A stretch of DNA of 64,000 bases, taken from the NCBI GenBank assembly GCA_944472135.2, contig OX235270.1, positions 77,385,168 through 77,449,167 on the forward strand. Reading direction: 5' to 3'. The translations under genes were made by a program, and so were the position numbers. This document shows, piece after piece, positions 36,001-43,300 of this stretch. The first letter of the stretch is position 1; every line of letters begins with the position of its first letter. The DNA comes from Trichobilharzia regenti (taxonomy: Eukaryota; Platyhelminthes; Trematoda; Strigeidida; Schistosomatidae). The notes beneath the pieces were generated by a model. That model was not told where the DNA came from. It saw only the letters and a program-made list of their open reading frames with translations, and did not search any database.

Positions 36001-39000
36001 CGTTCACCATTGATTACGATTCTTGGCCATATCCGATAACGTTTCGAGCTATCTCGCGGACCCCAACCAGGGAGTCGCGACGCACCAACCGATGCTAATC
36101 CAGCACAAACATCCTTCATCCCACGACGCCACGTCATGGACTGACCACCCCTCCGCCTTTTCCATCCCGTCCTAGGGCTAGCGAACAGAGACCTGTACGG
36201 AAGCCTCTGGGATGACATTCGAAGCACATGTCCAAGCCACCGGAGCCGGTGTTTCCAGATGATGACACTCAATGAATGGTGATCTCCACTGTGTTCACAC
36301 ACGCCGCCGAACCTCAGAATTACTCACGCGATGATGCCATCGAACGCAAACAATCCTGCAGAGACAGCGATGATCAGACACGCAGAGTCGCCGCACATTC
36401 TCAGCTCGGAGAGGCCAGGTTTCACAGGCGTAGAGCAAGACAGCCCGCACCGAAGCACTGTATACCCGAACTTTGACAGCCAGGCTGACGTCGCGACGGC
36501 GCCAGAGGTGGCTGAAGTTGATGTATGTCACCCTAGTCTTCATTATACGGTTGAAAATCTCATCCGTCACCCCTCCGCCAGCACTCACACAATTACCCAG
36601 ATACACAAACTTATCAACAACTTCAAGCGGTTCACCAGCAAGAATGAGTGCAGGTACAGGCTCCTGCCAATCTTGTAACATTACTTGCCACTTAGACGGC
36701 GCAAAGTACACACCATACTTACAGACACTGATTGCCAACTGATTAAGTGAGATTTGGGCAGCCTGCATGCTATCGCACAGTAAGACGACATCGTCTGCAT
36801 ACTCGAGGTCGAAAAGTCTATCTCCAGGTAGCAGATCTACACCTCCTTCACGCACATCCTTCAGAGCTGACTTCAGAGTATCATCGGTGGCAAAGTTAAA
36901 GAGAAATGAAGAGATTGGGCAACCCTGTCTAACCCCACTGTTGGTTGGGAACAGTGATGATAGTTGGTTGTATACACTCACTCTACCTGAGGTGTTTCTG
37001 TATAAGGCTTTCAAGATGTTAACAAATTTCTCAGGTACACCTCTCTCTAACAGACAGTTCCAGAGCACAGTTCTGTCCAACGAATCGAAGGCAGCCCTAA
37101 TATCAAGAAACACAACGATCGTTGGCATGCAATACGTGTGGCGGTGTTCCAACAACTGACGGAGGGTGAACACATGATCAATGCATCCATGACTTGAACG
37201 AAACCCAGCTTGCTTTTCGTGAATCAATTCCTCACCGGCGTTCATCCAGGAGTTGCAAGGAACTCGCAGAAACCCAGTGGTTTTTAGCGGAGCATTGTTT
37301 CAAGCCGCAAGCGGCTACACTCACCCTTTGCATGGCACCTTGCAGATGAAGCCAGTGTTCATCCATACTACTTGGAGGGGGGGGCATTCTGGCAAGCATT
37401 GTTTGTAGCTCATTCTGATATTTCAGAAAAGTAGTAAGTGCTACTAGTTTGCTCACATCAACGTTTAGACGACGCCTTTTATGAACCCCATCAATTCGCA
37501 AGACGAACTTGGCACACACTAACGCATGGTCGAAGTCCAAGCATGTGCTCCAGAAGGAGCGACAGTCTTGTATGCATCCACGCCACCGGAAACTGACAGA
37601 AACATGATCAATCTGAGTCCAAGCTTGATTCGCAGAGGGAGGAGAACAGGTAGCGCTACGGCGATGGCTGTGCCGGAAGTTTGTACTGGCTAGAAATAGG
37701 TTGTAATTCGCGCAAAGCTGCTGAAGACGGTCCCCATTATCTGGTGTGCGACCATGTAGGCCCCATCGACCAACTAGACAATTTTCCTCTGAGTTTAGAC
37801 GCCCGACCTGTTCATTCAAGTCCCCAGCCAGCACTACGATGTCCGTACGACTCGCCTGTTTCAAGAGGTCACTCAGTTGGTAGTAGAACTCATCCATAAT
37901 TGCATCTGGGCTGAAATCCGTCGGTGCATAGGCAGAGACAACAGATAGACACCGCCTATCTGGCCTAATACTCCTTACTTTCGTATAACCTTCCACCCCC
38001 ACAGCACGTAAACGACTGTTAATGGGGATTCAGTCGAGTAATGCAGCTTCGGTTCTAGCGCTCAGTGCGACACCGACACCAGCTACGCCGACGCCACAGG
38101 ATCCCGGACAAGCGCAGGTGGTACATACTACTGGGACTTTCAGATGGAGAGGATAGACGAAGCACTTCACTGGGATTTTGAATGCGGGTCTTCGAAATGC
38201 AACAGACATCGATAGCGAGGCTTTCCAATGTTCTTAAAACTCTGACTGTTGTCCGATTTGCATCAGTGTCCTAACATTGTAGGTGGCGAGCTTGAACGCG
38301 GGACGCGGATTCAGGATATCTGTGTCAGGTGTCGCATTGATGATAACCATTTTGACGGCTACTCACTAACATCTCGAAACGGCACAGATAGGCTAGGAAT
38401 TTAGACAAAGGTGAAAGGCTTCCGAAGGTGAAGACGTCAAGGTTAGCAAAGGTAAAATACAGGAGTCTATGTATAAAAACAAAAGTAAGGTTGGAAAAAT
38501 ATCTGTTACTCGAGACATCATTATTGCTCGAAAGCATTGTTATGAGTGCGCGATAAGTCTTATTGATAGTTTGTTGCTTCATCTGATTTATTGTGTGAGG
38601 GCTGAGATACTGCCCGGGCGCCCAGACCGAAGCAGGTGGTTTCCTTAAGGGACCACTCCCCGAGCCTTTGACTTGGAGTCTAATCCACACAAGGCAGCAG
38701 AGCAGCGTCAGGAGTTGCATTCCCATCGTTGCCAGTGACCAATATGAGTACGTACGCCATTTGATCCGATTGGATTCTGGAACCCATGTACCTCATGGTA
38801 ACTGCTTTTAGTCTAACCGCTATCCAAACAACCTTCCTGACATGGTAAGACCTGCAGGAACATGAGTCCCAGCCAGTTTAGCTTGTTGAGTCACTGTGGT
38901 GTTCAAGCCCGACAACCACGGTATGGTAGCAGTTGTTGGCCGGAGTACCTTTATTCTAAACTCATGGAAAATTCACACTCCCCTCAGTGTGGAATAAACC

Positions 39001-39699
39001 TAGTATTGTGTTACTTAGGTTGGTTTGTCTACAGTCACTAGCTTCATAAACGTGATTGCGGAAGTAGAGCTAGACACAAAAAAGAACATGACATATACTA
39101 AGATGACAAAAATAAGAAGTATTTAACGAGTTAAATAAGACGTATAAAGCACTGAATATGGATATGGAGTGAAGTAAAGTTGTAAGTCTACAACGTCCGC
39201 AGGCTACGTGTGTTGGCACTAACTTCGTCCAAACTGAGAAGTGATTTAGTTTTGATCCACATTTGTGAAAAGTTCTAACATATCAGTCACTGTTTCACTC
39301 TATTCACGTAAAAAATACAAGTGGAAAACCATCTACTGCAAAAGTTTAATTTTTGCTTAATTACACCAAGTCATCAAGTAAACCATAATATATATTGAAA
39401 CTAACCTGTGATGAGTGGTGAGTTTCACCCATTCTACGTAGCTGGAGTGTGCGTCTCGGTATAGGAGGAGGTGAAGGCGATGCACCAGCAGACGACGGTG
39501 AGGAAGCCAAAAACAATTCACCAGGTACTGATCGATTGAATGCATTGGACGAGCTTACCGCTTCATTAGAGTTCCCAATGGAATCCACTTCTTCAGTTGT
39601 ATTTGACGTAGCAATCTCACTTTGATTTCTGGAGGTCTGTCGTAAAGCCGCCGCGCTGCGTTGATCGTACACACCTACAGTAAGGTCTTCGTAAAACAT
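24060..39699 (-). CDS. TOPORS: TOPORS-like RING-type E3 ubiquitin/SUMO ligase (4 coding exons)
   Basis: Coding exons are 39406-39699, 32439-33304, 28757-28894 and 24060-27036. Phases 0, 2 and 2 join without a break to give 1424 residues, against about 1040 in human and fly. The RING (C3HC4) is at residues 232-270: '[14 protein letters not shown]', 'CMHTFCFDC', 'CPLCK', followed by the TOPORS-type 'VERIIYSI'. The exon 3/4 junction encodes the conserved TOPORS helical region ('[15 protein letters not shown]', later '[17 protein letters not shown]', compare HFIHEFxxFA). The long tail is Ser/Thr-rich with SUMO-interaction-like '[12 protein letters not shown]' and '[10 protein letters not shown]', basic '[11 protein letters not shown]' and a His/Cys-rich patch ('[16 protein letters not shown]'). 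TOPORS is nuclear and ligates ubiquitin and SUMO. Introns 1-3 hold RTE and PLE copies. Confidence 0.8.
27316..28241 (-). mobile_element. RTE relic in TOPORS intron 3 (unit C)
   Basis: Same relic as at 10905-11830: eroded RT ('[19 protein letters not shown]', '[11 protein letters not shown]') on the minus strand, same orientation as the host gene. It lies inside intron 3. Confidence 0.7.
28242..28756 (-). other. TOPORS: TOPORS intron 3, 5' part
   Basis: AT-rich intron sequence just downstream of exon 3; nothing else recognised. Confidence 0.6.
28757..28894 (-). CDS. TOPORS: TOPORS exon 3
   Basis: A 138-nt internal exon between acceptor CTGTCGTTGCAG and donor GA|GTAAGT. It encodes '[20 protein letters not shown]' and '[11 protein letters not shown]', helical and hydrophobic as expected for the region after the RING. 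Entry and exit phases match its neighbours exactly. Its twin in unit B (12346-12483) keeps both splice sites. Confidence 0.75.
28895..29350 (-). other. TOPORS: TOPORS intron 2 sequence
   Basis: AT-rich intron, nothing recognised. Confidence 0.6.
29351..29868 (+). mobile_element. RTE 5' untranslated region (unit C copy)
   Basis: The unit C counterpart of 12940-13457, homologous to the 5' leader of the RTE element at 38945-38430. It lies within TOPORS intron 2, antisense to the gene. Confidence 0.6.
29869..30755 (+). mobile_element. Penelope-like element relic (unit C copy)
   Basis: Counterpart of 13458-14345 with the GIY-YIG remnant '[17 protein letters not shown]'. It is followed at once by the site where unit B carries its RTE insertion, which is empty here. 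Confidence 0.7.
30761..31054 (+). mobile_element. PLE terminal-repeat-like sequence (unit C copy)
   Basis: Counterpart of 17646-17935; same weak similarity to the end of the PLE inverted repeat. Confidence 0.35.
31059..31259 (+). mobile_element. RTE reverse-transcriptase finger fragment (unit C copy)
   Basis: Counterpart of 17940-18140 ('[19 protein letters not shown]'). Confidence 0.65.
31342..32438 (-). other. TOPORS: TOPORS intron 2, single-copy part
   Basis: Sequence between the duplication edge and the RING exon donor. No repeat or gene recognised. An unsupported plus-strand frame (32261-32473) overlaps the exon and is not called. Confidence 0.6.
32439..33304 (-). CDS. TOPORS: TOPORS exon 2, RING domain
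   Basis: 866 nt between acceptor TTTTTAATTTTCAG and donor CC|GTAAGT. The frame is open from the first base ('[11 protein letters not shown]'). It passes through an Arg/Ser-rich stretch, the RING ('CVICLCKK' to 'CPLCK') and an acidic/proline region ending 'TSQTRNSTV'. The methionine at 33070 is internal, since the frame is open upstream to the acceptor. Confidence 0.85.
33305..33620 (-). other. TOPORS: TOPORS intron 1 sequence
   Basis: Short AT-rich intron stretch, nothing recognised. Confidence 0.5.
33621..33713. repeat. Perfect 40-bp inverted repeat (foldback)
   Basis: Arms 33621-33660 and 33674-33713 are perfect reverse complements around a 13-base loop. A diverged relative with flanking similarity lies at 41322-41443, so this is a dispersed foldback element rather than a one-off palindrome. 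Confidence 0.85.
33720..35065 (+). mobile_element. 5'-truncated RTE-like retrotransposon
   Basis: Carries a 357-codon open frame (33810-34883) from mid-RT to the C-terminus: '[15 protein letters not shown]', catalytic '[15 protein letters not shown]', 'FTYLGSCIS', 'LLYGSETWP', '[11 protein letters not shown]' and '[10 protein letters not shown]'. The 3' UTR ends with ACAGACAGAC near 35055. Endonuclease and RT fingers are missing. The long intact frame and YADD make it fairly young. It lies antisense inside TOPORS intron 1. Confidence 0.85.
35430..35600 (-). mobile_element. RTE 3' UTR fragment
   Basis: Resembles 35815-35950, the 3' end of the next RTE copy (same TAAACGC start and pattern of A-rich runs), suggesting a truncated second copy. 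35066-35429 between it and the preceding element shows nothing recognisable. Confidence 0.4.
35815..38945 (-). mobile_element. RTE-like retrotransposon, near full length, internally deleted
   Basis: From high to low coordinate: 5' leader (38945-38350), endonuclease start '[16 protein letters not shown]' (near 38310), endonuclease body (38002-37232: '[12 protein letters not shown]', 'SVSFRWRG', 'DFDHALV'), and reverse transcriptase (37245-36295: '[19 protein letters not shown]', '[13 protein letters not shown]', 'EYADDVVLL', 'LLYACETWP'). After a frameshift near 36300 comes '[10 protein letters not shown]'. The N-terminal RT fingers are missing at the junction near 37240, and the endonuclease start has stops. 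It lies in sense orientation within TOPORS intron 1. Confidence 0.85.
38946..39405 (-). other. TOPORS: TOPORS intron 1, 5' part
   Basis: Sequence next to the exon 1 donor (CACAG|GTTAGT). Nothing else recognised. Confidence 0.5.
39406..39699 (-). CDS. TOPORS: TOPORS exon 1 (coding part)
   Basis: 98 codons from ATG 39699 ('[12 protein letters not shown]') to CAG|GTTAGT. It ends in phase 0, as the RING exon requires. Low complexity: Ser/Asn-rich, then '[14 protein letters not shown]'. The family has little conservation here, so membership rests on strand, phase and order. A good acceptor (CTCCCCTATAG) lies 29 bases before the ATG, suggesting either an upstream noncoding exon or spliced-leader addition. 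Confidence 0.6.
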
Positions 39700-39838
39700 A
39701 TTGGCGGAGATACAACCGCAGAAGTGAGCTATAGGGGAGAGAACAAGAAATTAGATTCTGTGGGACAAAAACAGTAAGAAAGACAAATATCCGTAACTAT
39801 TTATTTATTTAAATATTAATAACCATGGTACATAAAAC

Positions 39839-39883
<45 letters not shown>

Positions 39884-40057
39884 GATAAATCAACTATTCA
39901 AGAAATTTTGTTAAAAGTGGGGTAGTTCAAACATTTCAGAGGTATAAAGATTTTCGGATCAGAATAAAATGGAAGTTATAAAATAGAAGGTGAGGGAATG
40001 ACGCGAATCACCGCAAGGTGAAAAGTATTTATAAAAAGGATGGGTAGCTTGTAGCAG
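39700..40057 (-). other. CHIP-TOPORS intergenic spacer with (TA)n
   Basis: Only about 330 bp separate the CHIP stop from the acceptor-like site at 39729-39730. The spacer holds a 42-bp pure TA repeat (39840-39881). No strong AATAAA for CHIP and no clear TOPORS promoter were seen. This arrangement is compatible with a short polycistronic unit. Confidence 0.5.
39840..39881. repeat. (TA)n microsatellite
   Basis: Uninterrupted TA dinucleotides between the CHIP and TOPORS genes. Confidence 0.95.
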
Positions 40058-40318
40058 CTATACAGTTTCAGCCCACGGATTTTCATCAAGAAAGGCTTGC
40101 ACAACTTCTTTCATTGACAGATTTGGTATAAGCTGATCTTCTGTCAGTGGCTTGCGTGATAGAGGATCAAAATGTCCAACTTGTCGTAAGTGTGCAGTGA
40201 TTGATGGTCTGTCGTAGGTAATTCCACTTGGTGTGATAACAGGATCTCGCATAAGATCAAAGCTAATACGACCACAAAGGTAGTCTGGAATTTCTCTTTT
40301 TTGCCGACGTTCATCTAC
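40058..40318 (-). CDS. STUB1: CHIP exon 4, U-box
   Basis: 261 nt after acceptor CTATTTTACAG. It encodes '[14 protein letters not shown]' and the full U-box to stop TAG at 40058-40060. The U-box recruits E2 enzymes; the conserved proline in 'FDPLSRKPL' is present. Confidence 0.93.
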   Translation of the reverse strand, partial: VDERRQKREIPDYLCGRISFDLMRDPVITPSGITYDRPSITAHLRQVGHFDPLSRKPLTEDQLIPNLSMKEVVQAFLDENPWAETV

Positions 40319-43300
40319 CTGTAAAATAGTAGGTAGACAGTAATGTGTTTAATTCGTGGGCAACTTTAATAATAATAATAATAACTTGATACATTGGTAA
40401 ACAAACTAAATTAGTAAACGGAACTTACTAATGACCATTTTCCACTACCTGCATACAACCATACCATATTCATGAAATATTTATCAGTCCGCATACAATA
40501 GATGTGCCTCATAGTCTATTGCTCCGAGTATTTGAGTTTCAAAAACAAAAAGTTCTAATGAATTCGACCACAACTAGGTATTATCGATAGAGCTGAAGGT
40601 AATGTTTATAGCACAGTTTATTGAGAACATGATTTTACACACAACCCTTATTCACTTCAAGAAGTGTTAATGTTATAAGCATTTCCTCCTAGACCTACTA
40701 GGGAAATGAATAATGATATATAGATAAGAGAAATAACGAAAAATATCACACACAAATATCCTGAAGTAACAAAATGATTTACTTTAGTGAATAATTCATT
40801 GAGCTCTGAAATACGTTTCTGAGATGCATTATCTATATCTGAAATTATTTCCTTAAGTTCTGCTGGAATATTTTCTGAACAATTTTCATCGTTAATTTGG
40901 GGAGAGTCAGGCATAGTAAGGTTGGGTAGTGTGATATTGTTGCTTCGAGCAGTTCCAGATGACGTCGATAATAAAACTTGCTTTTGACGAGCAGCATCAT
41001 CCAAAATTAACTTATTCAGATATACCTGATTACAGAGTAAAAAAAAAGGAGAAAACTATGCACTCCCAGGGTCAGTGACAATATTAAAATTGAAGAATCA
41101 CTCTGGGATTTAGCTGAATGAGTCCATCCAAGCAACTCAACTTGGAATACGTAAACTGAATTCCTGATAAACCTGAACACTAAAAACTGGTCACATTAAT
41201 GGATAGTGAAAGCAAGATTTCAATCTGACAGGTTGTAAATTTGAGATTTCTTTGTTACTGATTAAGTTTCTTGAAATTTAATGTCAGTAAAACGTTTGGG
41301 CATTGTAGAATAGATCATATAAATTATAATTATATTTCAGTAAATTACACACAATCATAAGTTTTTGTTCTCGGTAATATTTCCAGAAAAAAACAAAAAC
41401 GTATCAATGTGTGTAAAATACTGAAATATAATTATGATAATTTGATTCTTGAAATTTCCATAACTATACTTGCCAATATTGCCTGATTACTGGACCTCTT
41501 TCGGTGTGGTCGTGCAGCATCACGTTACAGTTGACGCAAAACAATCGAAGGTTTCTGTCCAAGGTGTTTGGAAGACTCTGCATTTTGTCAGGAACTGTAC
41601 CTAGGAGGATTAAAATCATCCCCATACTATAAAACCGACGAGACTGTTCTGTGGGAACAAGCCAATCCCTAAATCACTTAAGTTTAATAGGGTCGATTCC
41701 ATTTGTGTTTTTCTTTGTTTTCGACATAGACCTTTGAACATATGCGCGGCAGTTCAAGTCACCACACTCCATTTAGCACACAAAGGAAGACAAGAAATTA
41801 GAAGAAATGCATAATAGAGGCAGTAAACAGAGGTGTGCCACAAAGGAATAGTAGTAACGAAGAACAAAACAGTTTTATTGGAAATCATAAGTCACAAGGA
41901 GTGGGTGCATCTGCGTCATTGAGAACGATTTTGAGCCATTTTACCAATAGTTTCCAACCATTGGTTTTTACCGTCCCGAGGACCCCAACCAGGAAGTCTA
42001 CACCTTCCTATGTGGCTTAGACTAACTGTTGTAGATTTCATTGACTGGTGCCATGTTTTTGTTTGACCGCCGCTAGCTTTTTTCCAGCCTGACCCTATAT
42101 CCGCTAACATTGCTAGTCGAGGAAGGCGATGACTTGGCGTACGTAACACACTTCCTAACCATCTCAGTCGATGTAACTTCACAAGCTCGTCGATTGATTT
42201 CCCCTGCTTACCTAGAACTCGATACCTAACCTCAATATTGCCAACTCTATTATACCACTTCACACGGGAGATAGAAAGCAGGCACCTTTGATCAAAGACA
42301 GATAATCTTTTCGCGTCTTCCACTCTCAGTGGCCAGGTCTCACAACCATACAGGAGGACGGAGCGGACTGATGAGCAGTACACCCGCCCTTTGGTCGATA
42401 GTCGAATATCTCGTCTACGCTAGAGATGGCGTAAACTGGCAAATGTGAAACTAGCCCTCTGTATTCGTGCTGAGATTTCGTCAGAGACAAACCCGTTGGG
42501 GCTGATGGTACTTCTCAAATAAGTGAAGCGGTCAATGTACTCTACCACTTCACTTCCTATTTCTAATCTAGGAGTCGGTGTAGTCCAGTCCTGCAACAAC
42601 ATCTTGCATTTGACGGGAGCGAATCGCATGCCAAGCATTCGTAGATTGCGGCTCAAGGTGTTTAGAAGACTCTGCATTTTGTCAGCGTCCTCGCCTAGAA
42701 GGACTATATCGTCTGCATATTCTAAGTCAACGAGATTATTCCTTGGTAGCAAGTCAATCCCTGAGTAGCTGAAGTCACTTAGGGTTAAGTCCATTAGTAC
42801 AACTATGACGAAGTTGAATAGAAATGGGGATAATGGGCATCCCTGACGGACACCACTAGTCGTCACCAGTTCATATGACAACTCGCCGTAAGCCATCACT
42901 TGGCTGAATGAGTACGAGTAGAGTGCCCTAATCAGTGTAATGTACTTTCTCAGCATTCCCTTTACAGCCAAGCATCGCCAGAGAACCTCTCGGTCGACAG
43001 AATCGAATTCCGCCTTTGGGTTAAGGAATATAGTGATTGTTGGACGCCGGTAAGAATGTCTATGTTCTAGAATCTGTCGAAGGGTGAAGATATGATCAAT
43101 ACACCCTCTTCCTGGTCTAAAGCCTGCCTGGTTCTCTCGTGTTTGTGCCTCCCGAGCACCACTCAGTCTACGCATGATGATTGAGCCAAGGACTTTAGAC
43201 ACTATATTAGTCAAGCTAATCCCTCTGTGATTATCACAGGATGACTTGTCTCCCTTCTTGTATATGGGGATAATCAGTGACTTTTCGATTCCATTAGTAC

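Noticed and set aside
39840..39881. CRISPR-like or functional array
   Set aside because: It is a plain TA dinucleotide microsatellite. No CRISPR array is present in the window, nor expected in an animal genome.
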